Both the position numbers and the translations under genes were made by a program. The notes under the pieces are model-generated. The model ran no database searches. It saw nothing but the letters and a program-made list of their open reading frames with translations, and was not told the DNA's origin. A stretch of 64,000 bases of DNA. Origin: Bacillus_BA songklensis. GTDB taxonomy: Bacteria; Bacillota; Bacilli; Bacillales; Bacillaceae_H. The stretch lies in assembly GCF_042649685.1 (NCBI RefSeq), contig NZ_JBHRZT010000067.1, positions 124,001 through 188,000 on the forward strand, given 5' to 3'. Positions within the stretch are counted from its first letter, which is position 1; each line of letters begins with the position of its first letter. Below are positions 1 through 7,720 of the stretch, in pieces.

Positions 1-918
1 TCGATCTCGGCCTAAATGATATTTCACATCCCCTGTCCAGCCAGTGCTTATTTCCATTAAGCTATCCGGTGAGGAATGCGGCTTCGCTGAAACATGAAGA
101 AATTCCGCAAACATGTTGCTGTATGGCTTTTCTAATACATGTGCCAGTACGCTTAAGCGTCCCCTATGGGCCATCCCGATCATGATGTTGTGTACGCCAT
201 CTCCGGCACCTTCACGAACCACTTCATCGAGCATCGGTACGAGCATATCCACTCCTTCGATGGAAAATCGTTTTTGGCCAACAAATGTTTTATGTAAAAA
301 TTGTTCAAAGCCTTCTACTTCTGTCAACCGTTTCAAAAGGCGGGCTCGTTCTTCTTTTGATAACGAACGGTGTAAAGCACCCGCCTCCGCCATTTGGGCT
401 AACCACGCTCGTTCTGTGTGATCATGCACATGAGCAAACTCGTAAGCCAACGTATTGGTGTAGACATCTTTCAAACGTTGAACGGCATCAGCCGCTGTTT
501 TGATCTCTTCTGGTGCATCTTCCCAGACATCTTCAGCCGAAATCGCTTTCAAGTCAGCATCATGCAGCCCGTATTTTCCTGGATTAAACAACTCTTCTCC
601 TTGATTGTTCTTCTCTAAAGGATTAATGCTTGCTGCCAAATGGCCGTTTGAGCGAATGTCTTCCAGTAATTTCGCTGCTTGGAGCACTTTTTTAACATTC
701 GCTTTGTTGGCTGAAACCACAGATGAAGCTTCACTGCCTTCTTTAACCAGTTCCGTCTCAACAGATAGAGGGGATCCCCATTTTAGAAAAAGCTCTTTTA
801 ATTGTTCGTCAACAGAATCTGCATTGTCCATATACCGTTCATATTGTTCCATCACATAGCCAAGGTTTGGACCATGAAACCCTCTCCACGGGTTTTCGTT
901 GTTTTCATCGATTGCCAT
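1..918 (-). CDS. odhA: 2-oxoglutarate dehydrogenase E1 component, N-terminal part (cut by window edge)
   Basis: This is the first 306 codons of the thiamine-diphosphate E1 subunit of the 2-oxoglutarate dehydrogenase complex, which makes succinyl-CoA, CO2 and NADH in the TCA cycle. The ATG at 918 has a GAGGTGA ribosome binding site 6 nt upstream. The N-terminus carries the GPNLGYVMEQY block typical of Bacillus OdhA. HRGRLSVLAHVL and GDVKYHLG, conserved core motifs of the family, lie just before the cut. The family is about 940 residues, so roughly two thirds lies beyond the left edge. The upstream citrate synthase ends only 53 nt away with no terminator between them, so the two are probably co-transcribed. 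Confidence 0.9.
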   Translation of the reverse strand, partial: MAIDENNENPWRGFHGPNLGYVMEQYERYMDNADSVDEQLKELFLKWGSPLSVETELVKEGSEASSVVSANKANVKKVLQAAKLLEDIRSNGHLAASINPLEKNNQGEELFNPGKYGLHDADLKAISAEDVWEDAPEEIKTAADAVQRLKDVYTNTLAYEFAHVHDHTERAWLAQMAEAGALHRSLSKEERARLLKRLTEVEGFEQFLHKTFVGQKRFSIEGVDMLVPMLDEVVREGAGDGVHNIMIGMAHRGRLSVLAHVLEKPYSNMFAEFLHVSAKPHSSPDSLMEISTGWTGDVKYHLGRDR

Positions 919-971
919 TCAAACTCACCTCAATGGTACTTTATGGTTTCTTTTTTGCTTACATTATCATT

Positions 972-2084
972 CTATCTCATTTCGATAGGGGTGTAACCTC
1001 TCTTTTGCGGACCGATATATTCAGCACGCGGACGAATTAAGCGATTATTCTCATATTGCTCTAATATCTGGGCTGTCCATCCGGAGGTGCGGCTAACCGC
1101 AAAAATCGGTGTAAACAACTCCCTTTTGATGCCTAAACTTTGATAAACAGAAGCTGAATAAAAATCAACATTCGGTAATAATCCTTTTTCTCTTGTAATG
1201 ATTTCATCTATTTTGATAGACATTTCATAAAGCTTTCTCTGCCCTGTCAAATGAGTCAATTTTTCAGACATTTCCTTTAAATGCTTGGCACGAGGATCTC
1301 CTGTTTTATATACGCGATGGCCGAATCCCATTATTTTTCTCTTTTCTGCTAAAGCCTGACGAATATATGGTTCAACGTTATCTACATCACCGATTTCTTC
1401 AAGCATCCCCATCACTGCTTCGTTTGCCCCGCCATGGAGAGGGCCGCTTAAAGTTCCGATAGCGGAAACGATCCCTGCATAAATATCAGCAAGAGTAGCT
1501 ACCGTAACCCGCGCAGAGAAAGTAGAGGCATTCAATTCATGATCAGCATGCAAGATCAGTGCCTTATTGAAAGCTTCAACAGCCACTTGATCAGGTTCCT
1601 CGCCTTTTAACATATATAGAAAATTTTGTGCAAAGCTATACTCCGATTTAGGCATGAGGATTTCTTGCCCTTCACGTACTCTTTGAATAGCGGCTACAAT
1701 TGTTGACATCTGAGCCTGAATTTTCAATGCCTTTTTTCGATTTGCTTCCGGAGACAGATCTTTCGTCTCCGGATCCACTAAGGCCAAAGCGGATACAACG
1801 GTTCTAAGCGTGTCCATAGGATGGACGTTGCGAGGCAAAGATTTCAACAAGGAAAGAATTTCATCAGGTAACACTCCATAATAAACGAGGTCCTTTTTTA
1901 GCCGTGCCAATGCTTCAGCTTTTGGAAGCTCGCCGTTCCACAATAAATAGACAACTTCTTCAAAACTTGCGTTATCCGCTAATTCATCAATATCAATTCC
2001 CCGGTATGTTAGTGTTCCGTCAATAATCGAACTAACAGCAGATTGAGTGGCAGTGATTCCTTCCAGTCCAGCAGTCGTCATCAT
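972..2084 (-). CDS. Citrate synthase (CitZ-like; 2-methylcitrate synthase activity possible)
   Basis: Type I citrate synthase, condensing acetyl-CoA with oxaloacetate. Visible family signatures are GPLHGGANEAVM, MGFGHRVYKTGDPRA (active-site His), NVDFYSASVY and the arginine-rich C-terminus NNRLIRPRAEY. It is about 370 residues, the normal length. The frame is open from 2096, but AAGGATGGGAG overlaps that ATG. The ATG at 2084 (MMTTAGLEG) or 2081 has a GGGAG site at proper spacing and matches the usual N-terminus. It lies between a CoA transferase upstream and odhA downstream, all leftward. A second, CitA-like paralogue lies at 53757. Methylcitrate synthase cannot be excluded from sequence alone. 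Confidence 0.88.
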   Translation of the reverse strand: MMTTAGLEGITATQSAVSSIIDGTLTYRGIDIDELADNASFEEVVYLLWNGELPKAEALARLKKDLVYYGVLPDEILSLLKSLPRNVHPMDTLRTVVSALALVDPETKDLSPEANRKKALKIQAQMSTIVAAIQRVREGQEILMPKSEYSFAQNFLYMLKGEEPDQVAVEAFNKALILHADHELNASTFSARVTVATLADIYAGIVSAIGTLSGPLHGGANEAVMGMLEEIGDVDNVEPYIRQALAEKRKIMGFGHRVYKTGDPRAKHLKEMSEKLTHLTGQRKLYEMSIKIDEIITREKGLLPNVDFYSASVYQSLGIKRELFTPIFAVSRTSGWTAQILEQYENNRLIRPRAEYIGPQKRGYTPIEMR

Positions 2085-2323
2085 GATTTCTCCCATCCTT
2101 TTGTATTTTGAGCTTTCTTCTCCTCTTGTAGCAGCTCTTGAAATAGATAGTTAAGATTGCAGTATTTTATATTTTTAGAATATACAGTTACCACCGTTGA
2201 TTCTAACGTTATTCTCCATCTATTTTCATAGGAATCGTGCTAAATATAATTGGATATTATGATATAACTAGCTGTTGTGTATGCCATGTAAGTCTTCGCT
2301 ATATCATGTTTGATCCATTTTTC

Positions 2324-3838
2324 TTACACATGTTGTACAACTTTTTGTAACATGGTTCCATTCTTTGCATAATTCACATGCCAGGAATGGGCTTTTTCCA
2401 AGACATGCGGAGTTTGTCCGCCTCTTTGAAGAGCTTCTTGATAATACTCCCTTAATTGTTCACGGTACATCGGGTGAGCGCAGCGTTCAATAATGAGTTC
2501 GGCACGTTCTCTCGGAGCTAATCCGCGCAAGTCAGCATACCCTTGTTCGGTAACAATGACATCCACATCATGTTCCGTATGATCCACATGCGAGACAAAA
2601 GGAACAATGCTTGATATTTTCCCGTCTTTTGCAATCGATTTCGTGACGAAAATTCCAAGACGGGCATTTCGTGCAAAATCGCCAGAACCGCCGATTCCAT
2701 TCATCATCTGTGTACCCATTACATGGGTTGAGTTCACATTTCCATAAATATCTAATTCCAAGGCCGTATTAATGGAAATCAGCCCCATTCGGCGAATCAC
2801 TTCAGGATGGTTAGAAATCTCTTGCGGTCTCAAGATGAGTCTGTCACGATATTGCCCAAAATTCGAGAATACTTGCTCCATCTTCGAGGACGACAAGGTA
2901 ATCGAACAACAAGATGCAAAACGAACTTTTCCGGCATCCAATAAATCGAAGACCGCATCTTGCAGTACTTCTGAATATACCTCTAAATCTGTGAACTCAG
3001 AATCTAGAAGACCATGAAAGACTGCGTTAGCTACTGAACCTATTCCAGATTGCAGAGGAGCAAGACGATTGGTCAATCGTCCAGCTTTAATCTCCTGGCG
3101 TAGAAATGTAATTAAATGTTGTGCCATAATCACAGTTTCTTCGTCTGGCGCCACGATCGTTGATGGAGAGTCGAGCTGGTTTGTAAAGACAATACCTTTA
3201 ATTTTCTCTATGTCAACCTTTATTCCCATAGATCCGATACGATCATCTGGTTTGGTTAATGGAATCGGAGAACGTTCTCCCTGCTTACCCGGTTCATATA
3301 AATCATGAATTCCTTCTAACAATTCAGGTTGGGCTAAATTAATTTCAACAATGATGGACTTTGCATGTTGAGCGAACACCATCGAGTTTCCTACAGATGT
3401 GGTCGGGATGATCACGCCGTCTTCTCTGATAGAAACCGCTTCCAAAATAGCGAAATCAATCGGGTCCAATACATTGGCACGTACCCATTCTGACGTATGG
3501 GATAGATGTTGATCGATGAAATAAAATTCCCCTTGGTTAATCTTTTTTCGCATGGTAGGATCTGCTTGGAAAGGCAAACGCTTATTGAGCATGCCAACCT
3601 CAGCGAATAATTTATCAACATCCGATCCGAGGGACGCTCCCGTATACACATTGACTTTAAGTGGTTCTTGTTCCGCACGCTTTGCTAACGCAAAAGGAAC
3701 TGCTTTTACATCTCCTGCTCGAGTAAAACCGCTTAATCCTAGTGTCATGCCATCTTGAATCCAAGATGCGGCTTCTTCTGCCGAAACCACACGGTCTTGC
3801 AAACGATGATCTTGAATACGATTGTAAACGCTCTCCAT
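2324..3838 (-). CDS. Succinyl-CoA:acetate CoA-transferase / acetyl-CoA hydrolase family (AarC/Cat1-like)
   Basis: Class I CoA transferase of 504 residues, moving CoA between acyl-CoA and acetate. Visible motifs are the LAPLQSGIGSVANAV block, YSEVLQD with the predicted catalytic Glu, DIYGNVNSTHVMGTQMMNG, GSGGSGDFARNA-like glycine motif, VTEQGYADLRGL and a C-terminal SWHVNYAKNGTML. This pattern resembles Acetobacter AarC and clostridial Cat1 more than the two-subunit ScoAB type. The frame is open from 3853, but that ATG lies inside the AUGAGGAG binding site. The ATG at 3838 (MESVYNR) is correctly spaced. Neighbours are a LytTR regulator upstream and a citrate synthase downstream. Hydrolase activity is the main alternative. 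Confidence 0.85.
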   Translation of the reverse strand: MESVYNRIQDHRLQDRVVSAEEAASWIQDGMTLGLSGFTRAGDVKAVPFALAKRAEQEPLKVNVYTGASLGSDVDKLFAEVGMLNKRLPFQADPTMRKKINQGEFYFIDQHLSHTSEWVRANVLDPIDFAILEAVSIREDGVIIPTTSVGNSMVFAQHAKSIIVEINLAQPELLEGIHDLYEPGKQGERSPIPLTKPDDRIGSMGIKVDIEKIKGIVFTNQLDSPSTIVAPDEETVIMAQHLITFLRQEIKAGRLTNRLAPLQSGIGSVANAVFHGLLDSEFTDLEVYSEVLQDAVFDLLDAGKVRFASCCSITLSSSKMEQVFSNFGQYRDRLILRPQEISNHPEVIRRMGLISINTALELDIYGNVNSTHVMGTQMMNGIGGSGDFARNARLGIFVTKSIAKDGKISSIVPFVSHVDHTEHDVDVIVTEQGYADLRGLAPRERAELIIERCAHPMYREQLREYYQEALQRGGQTPHVLEKAHSWHVNYAKNGTMLQKVVQHV

Positions 3839-3916
3839 TTTTCCACTCCTCATTATACATCTTTTTTTATTATTTTACCCGACAAATTTTATGAGGAAGG
3901 AATTTTGGAATGAAAT

Positions 3917-3953
3917 TAAAAAAAAATAGGATAAAACAGATTATTTTATCCTA
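3917..3953 (-). terminator. Terminator after the LytTR regulator
   Basis: An inverted repeat (AGGATAAAA, 7-nt loop, TTTTATCCT) is followed on the minus strand by a run of nine Ts. It separates the regulator at 3969-4613 from the CoA transferase, so the latter probably has its own promoter in the short gap 3839-3916. Confidence 0.75.
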
Positions 3954-3968
3954 AAACAGAATAAATTT

Positions 3969-4613
3969 TCAAAATCCGAGTAATTTTCTGAAATAACTGG
4001 CATATGACTGACTGACAGGAATCTTGGACCGATTTTTCATGACTAACAAAAACGTCGAATGCGTATCGGGATAAATCTCCTGGATGTGATTGACGTTGAC
4101 AATATAGGATCGATGACATCGCACAAAGTAATCTTTCGGTAAAAGAAAATCAAATTCGTTCAACGTATATTTATGGGTGCCGGAATAATCTTCGGCAAAC
4201 ACGTAGGTCTTTCGATCACTTGCTTCTAAATACATCACTTTTGAAAAAGGAATGGGAACCCACCCATCATTGATTTTCACGGTTACCACTGATTTACCAT
4301 TCGTCAGAGCGGGAAAAATCGCGGTAACGCATCCCTCGAGTTTTCCTTCGTCTAGAAGGGGAACAGCCATGCCGTAATAAGGAACCCCGAACACATCACG
4401 TTGGATAAATTCAGAGACCTTTTGTTTACTGACTAACGCTTTATAGGCAATCGTTCCTTCCTTTATGGAGTCTCCTGGCTTAATTTTTAGATTGATCCGT
4501 TTACTTGGTCGATAATAGATATATTTATCTGTATCCGATACGGCAATGGATGCTTCGTCTGAGAATAACTCACTAATAACATCTAGAAGGGAGGATGCTT
4601 TAAACTGTTCCAT
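3969..4613 (-). CDS. LytTR-type transcriptional regulator with PAS-like sensor domain
   Basis: A 214-residue one-component regulator. The C-terminal ~100 residues form a LytTR DNA-binding domain: VMYLEASDRKTYVF, the signature FVRCHRSYIVNVNHIQEIYP and KIPVSQSYASYFRKLLGF. The N-terminal ~100 residues look PAS-like (IAVSDTDKYIYYR, GVPYYGMAVPLLDEGKLEGC) and lack a receiver aspartate, so a small ligand rather than phosphorylation may be sensed. The ATG at 4613 is chosen because AAGGTG lies 6 nt upstream; the in-frame ATG at 4661 has no binding site. It is the first gene of a leftward acetyl-CoA/TCA cluster and is the obvious candidate regulator for it. The ligand is unknown. Confidence 0.8.
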   Translation of the reverse strand: MEQFKASSLLDVISELFSDEASIAVSDTDKYIYYRPSKRINLKIKPGDSIKEGTIAYKALVSKQKVSEFIQRDVFGVPYYGMAVPLLDEGKLEGCVTAIFPALTNGKSVVTVKINDGWVPIPFSKVMYLEASDRKTYVFAEDYSGTHKYTLNEFDFLLPKDYFVRCHRSYIVNVNHIQEIYPDTHSTFLLVMKNRSKIPVSQSYASYFRKLLGF

Positions 4614-4692
4614 TTCCAACACCTTTCTTGATAAATTCAGCTTTTTGTCACCAGTATTCATTTTATATGTTTTTCACCATTTTTTCTATGGA

Positions 4693-4922
4693 ATGTTCTT
4701 TAGATATTTTAGAAGTAAGGGGATTCCACAAGAGCACCCCCTTCTATTATCCCTCCACATGTTAACATCAGTTTGGGCAATAGGCAAAAAGCCAAACAAT
4801 TGGAAAGCATGATTCCAAAGGAAAAGCAAGAGTTATCAACGGCCATGCCCTATAAAGTGTTAGCAGCCGCCGGTCTTTTTATTTTTATGATTCGGATTGT
4901 ATTTGGAAATAATAGTACTTGA
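4693..4922 (+). pseudogene. Small membrane protein gene, apparently frameshifted
   Basis: Frame one gives MFFRYFRSKGIPQEHPLLL and continues to a stop at 4812. Around the A5 run in GGCAAAAAGCC the coding-like signal moves to another frame, which continues KQLESMIPKEKQELSTAM, then a hydrophobic segment (VLAAAGLFIFMIRIVF), and stops at 4922. Joined, this would be a ~75-residue protein with one C-terminal membrane segment. The stop at 4922 abuts the sspH ribosome binding site. A sequencing error in the homopolymer would explain it equally well. I do not recognise the family. Confidence 0.4.
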
Positions 4923-4931
4923 GGTGATAGA

Positions 4932-5111
4932 ATGGAACTAAATCGTGTCAAAGAAATCCTTTCTTCTCCGGAAGAAATACCTGTGTACTATCATGGTGTT
5001 CCTGTCTGGATTGAAAGCATTGATGAAACTTCAAGTATGGCAACAATCCATGCCAGAGGAACTCATGATGAAAAACGACTGGTCGCCATTGATGCATTAA
5101 AAGAAAGATAG
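4932..5111 (+). CDS. sspH: Small acid-soluble spore protein, H type
   Basis: A 59-residue protein, the exact length usual for SspH. It opens with RVKEILSSPEEIPVYYHGVPVWIESID, matched here by its RAKEI-SP-YxGxPVxI pattern, and ends in ALKER. SspH proteins are minor SASPs made in the forespore under sigma-G and bound to spore DNA. The ATG at 4932 has GAGGTGAT 3-4 nt before it. A hairpin (GCGGAG/CTCCGC) follows at about 5118-5160. Identification rests on pattern and length only, and the gene is too small to say more. Confidence 0.8.
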   Translation: MELNRVKEILSSPEEIPVYYHGVPVWIESIDETSSMATIHARGTHDEKRLVAIDALKER

Positions 5112-5192
5112 AAAAACGCGGAGGCCCTTCCCCTGTACGATAATGGGAAAAAGTCTCCGCTTCAATTGACATTGACTTCTATAGTTAAAGAA

Positions 5193-5771
5193 TCATGATT
5201 GTGCCGTAGCCGTTTGTTCCGGAAAACCATGCTTTACGAGAGCATGATTCTCCCACGCCCTGCTCTTCCATCGGAAAAACATAATAACCGCGCGTAACCA
5301 TTCATCGGCCGCGATAGCCAGCCAAATTCCGGCCAAACCCAGTACCAGCTGAAAGACAAGGAGATACCCTAATGGCAAGCTCATCGCAACCATGGAAAAT
5401 AAACCGATCCATACGGGGTACTTAGCATCCCCTGCTGCTCGCAAGGAATTAATGAGTACGATATTCATGGTACGCCCCGTCTTCAAAATGATGCTTAATA
5501 TTAAAACGTTCGCACCCATTCGGATAATTTCCGGGTCATCGGTAAATAACCTCATCAACGGCTCGCGGAACAGGATGACAAGTACAACCATCAGAAACGT
5601 AACCGCACTCGCCCACCGCACACTTTTCCAAACCTGATGATAAGCCTCGTCTTTCCGGTTGCCGCCCACTAATCTGCCTACAATAATGGCCGTTCCCATG
5701 CCGATAGCGATAGCGAACAAGTAAATAAACATCGACGAGCTTACAAAGGTTCTCGTATAAGCGGCTGACAA
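5193..5771 (-). pseudogene. MATE-family multidrug efflux transporter, 3' fragment
   Basis: Only the C-terminal ~190 residues of a MATE (NorM/YisQ-type) Na+- or H+-coupled exporter remain; full-length members have about 450. The fragment covers the second-half core (MFIYLFAIAIGMGTAIIVG, RMGANVLILSIILKTGRTMN, SLRAAGDAKYPVW) with about five membrane helices. The 5' side runs directly into the two-hairpin repeat at 5759-5865. The open frame begins inside that repeat and has no ribosome binding site. It is therefore a truncated, presumably inactive gene whose front half was lost when the repeat arrived or by a later deletion. Confidence 0.8.
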
Positions 5772-5865
5772 GAACCCGTAAGGGAGATTATCAGCCGCTT
5801 ACGCGTAAATAATTGGACATAAATGCTTTTTATTTATGTCCAATTATTTATGTGGATTTATATAG
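5759..5865. repeat. Two-hairpin intergenic repeat, copy 1
   Basis: Hairpin 1 has arms AAGCGGCTGA and TCAGCCGCTT. Hairpin 2 has 18-nt arms starting AAATAATTGGACAT and ending ATGTCCAATTATTT. The tail reads ATGTGGATTTATATAG. The other copies are at 24168-24272, 50157-50260 (inverted) and 53486-53552 (inverted, hairpin 2 only). Bases differ between copies but the arms stay complementary. A further ~22 bp to the left (5736-5758) is shared only with copy 2. Confidence 0.85.
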
Positions 5866-5925
5866 ATTTACTTTTATCAGAATATTTGTTACTATTTTCA
5901 ATATTCAATAGAAAGAAGGAAACAA

Positions 5926-7062
5926 ATGATGGAACAAATGATACAACAACATTCAAATCAATCATTACAACGTACAGAAGCGCCGTTTCGGGCAGATCAG
6001 GTGGGCAGTTTATTAAGATCGGAACGGATTAAAAAGGCGCGTTTGCAAAAGGCTGCCGGCGATCTCACTGCGGAACAATTACGGCTGATTGAAAACGAAG
6101 AGATCACTCGCATCGTTGAAAAGCAAAAAGAGGTTGGGCTTCAGGCCGTGACAGACGGAGAATTTCGACGGGCCTGGTGGCATTTTGATTTTCTTGAAAA
6201 CCTTGATGGCGTGGAAGGCTATGACACAGAAAGCGGCATTCAATTCCATCAAAAACAAACCAAGTCTCACGCCGTCAAGGTGATAAGCAAACTAGATTTC
6301 ACCAATCATCCGATGCTGGAGGATTACAAGTTTCTGCACGGCGTCGCCGGTGCGCATACGGCTAAAATGACGATTCCAAGCCCGAGTATGCTGCATTTCA
6401 GAGGGGAAATCGAAACGAGTGCTTACAGCGATAAAGAAGAATTTTTCCATGATTTGGCCCATACATATAAAAAGGCGATCCAAGCTTTCTATGATGCCGG
6501 TTGCCGATACCTGCAGCTGGATGACACGTCATGGGCCTATCTTTGTTCCGAAGAACAGAAAGAGCAAATACGGGCCCGGGGATTAGACCCTGCGGAACTG
6601 AGCGCGTTGTATGCGAAAACGATTAATGAAGCGGTAGCGGACCGTCCGGATGACCTGAAAATCACCATGCACATTTGCCGGGGCAATTTCCGCTCGACAT
6701 GGATTTCTTCCGGCGGTTATGAGCCGGTGGCGGAAACACTATTTGAAGGCCTTAATATCGATGGGTTCTTCCTGGAATATGACAGTGACCGGGCTGGCGG
6801 CTTTGAACCGCTTCGCTTCGTAAAACGGCCAGATTTGCAGATCGTACTTGGCCTGGTTACTTCTAAATTTGGGGAATTGGAAAATCCCGAAGATATAAAA
6901 CGTCGCATTGACGAAGCTTCCCGTTTTGTCGATTTGAACCAGTTGGGCCTAAGCCCGCAGTGCGGCTTTGCCTCAACAGAGGAAGGCAATTTACTGACGG
7001 AAGAACAGCAGTGGGCGAAACTGCGGCATGTGGTTGAAATTGCCCAAGATGTTTGGAAGTAA
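5926..7062 (+). CDS. Cobalamin-independent methionine synthase-like methyltransferase (YxjG/YxjH family)
   Basis: A 378-residue protein corresponding to the C-terminal, zinc-binding catalytic half of MetE. Such short MetE-like proteins transfer a methyl group to homocysteine or a related thiol in the cytoplasm. Key features are FRADQVGSLLRS at the start, VTDGEFRR, LQLDDTSWAYLC, the zinc-ligand blocks HICRGNFRS and GLSPQCGFAS, and a normal length for YxjG/YxjH. A GAAGGA site lies 5 nt before the ATG at 5926. B. subtilis relatives sit under a SAM riboswitch, but the 60 nt between the upstream repeat and this start are too short to hold one. A strong terminator follows. Confidence 0.85.
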   Translation: MMEQMIQQHSNQSLQRTEAPFRADQVGSLLRSERIKKARLQKAAGDLTAEQLRLIENEEITRIVEKQKEVGLQAVTDGEFRRAWWHFDFLENLDGVEGYDTESGIQFHQKQTKSHAVKVISKLDFTNHPMLEDYKFLHGVAGAHTAKMTIPSPSMLHFRGEIETSAYSDKEEFFHDLAHTYKKAIQAFYDAGCRYLQLDDTSWAYLCSEEQKEQIRARGLDPAELSALYAKTINEAVADRPDDLKITMHICRGNFRSTWISSGGYEPVAETLFEGLNIDGFFLEYDSDRAGGFEPLRFVKRPDLQIVLGLVTSKFGELENPEDIKRRIDEASRFVDLNQLGLSPQCGFASTEEGNLLTEEQQWAKLRHVVEIAQDVWK

Positions 7063-7073
7063 GGTTTAATGAT

Positions 7074-7117
7074 GACATATCATTCCTGCAGTAATTCGGT
7101 TTGATATGTCTTTTTTT
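7074..7117 (+). terminator. Terminator of the MetE-like gene
   Basis: GACATATCA and TGATATGTC form a hairpin, followed by seven Ts. Confidence 0.85.
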
Positions 7118-7266
7118 ATGAACCGGATTGTATTGGGAAATACAAGTCTATTGTTTGTATACTGAAAAATTTTATCCATCACCCGGCTTAAAGTTTTCTA
7201 TTATGTAATAGGCTTGCTCTTTTATCTAATTCCGGTGCAAAGAAAGTGAATGAAGCATATATCCAT

Positions 7267-7299
7267 CAGTGGGGGTCTTACTGCCCGTTAATGCGGGAT
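7267..7299 (+). repeat. 33-bp element-end-like repeat, copy 1
   Basis: The sequence CAGTGGGGGTCTTACTGCCC followed by GTTAATGCGGGAT recurs at 57671-57703 with two differences. It holds a small CCCG/CGGG hairpin. Conserved AGTGGGAG-type hairpin ends are typical of IS200/IS605-family elements, but no transposase is present. The rest of 7118-7310 holds nothing recognisable. Confidence 0.6.
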
Positions 7300-7310
7300 A
7301 AAAGGAAAAA

Positions 7311-7344
7311 GGGCAGGTTCATCTACAACAGATGAATCCTGCCC
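7311..7344 (-). terminator. Terminator of the partial permease gene
   Basis: GGGCAGG-TTCATCT pairs with AGATGAA-TCCTGCCC. On the minus strand it is followed by TTTTTCCTTT. Confidence 0.75.
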
Positions 7345-7349
7345 GAAAT

Positions 7350-7448
7350 TTAACGTTTTCCTTTCTCATATGGTGTTCCCAATGCTTTTGGAGCTTCGGC
7401 ACGGCCTACAAAACCGGCCAGCGCTAAAATCGTTAATACATATGGTGC
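7350..7448 (-). CDS. Nucleoside-type ABC transporter permease, last 32 codons (cut by the N gap)
   Basis: The reading frame entering from the gap gives APYVLTILALAGFVGRAEAP and ends KALGTPYEKGKR-stop. This is the distinctive C-terminus of NupQ/YufQ-type inner-membrane permeases of guanosine/nucleoside ABC importers. Everything upstream is hidden by the scaffold gap at 7449. A terminator follows on the minus strand. The assignment rests on a short tail, but that tail is characteristic. Confidence 0.7.
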   Translation of the reverse strand, partial: APYVLTILALAGFVGRAEAPKALGTPYEKGKR

Positions 7449-7458
7449 NNNNNNNNNN
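7449..7458. other. Assembly gap (10 Ns)
   Basis: Ten unknown bases, probably a scaffold join of arbitrary length. It cuts the permease gene. Bases 7459-7706 beyond it hold no gene that I recognise and presumably carry the promoter of the germination operon. Confidence 0.99.
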
Positions 7459-7720
7459 CTTCTCCCCCTTTTATAAATCTTCGTCTTTTTGTATAAAGAT
7501 GGTTTCATTTATAGATAATAGAAGTATCATTTGCAAATCGTGACAATCGATCATAATTTTTGGGAATGGAGAAATCTATTTCCTTATTATTTTTGAAGGA
7601 AAGGGACAATTTCTCTCTATTATCCGTTTATGTACTAGAAAGCCAAAAACAAATCGAACGGGCTTTCAAGAAGGTAAAGGCTCCTTTCTAACGGCCTTGA
7701 TATGGTGGGGGTGAATGAAG

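Noticed and set aside
5866..5925. SAM riboswitch before the MetE-like gene, as in B. subtilis yxjG/yxjH
   Set aside because: Only 60 nt separate the repeat from the start codon, and no S-box or terminator structure is visible.
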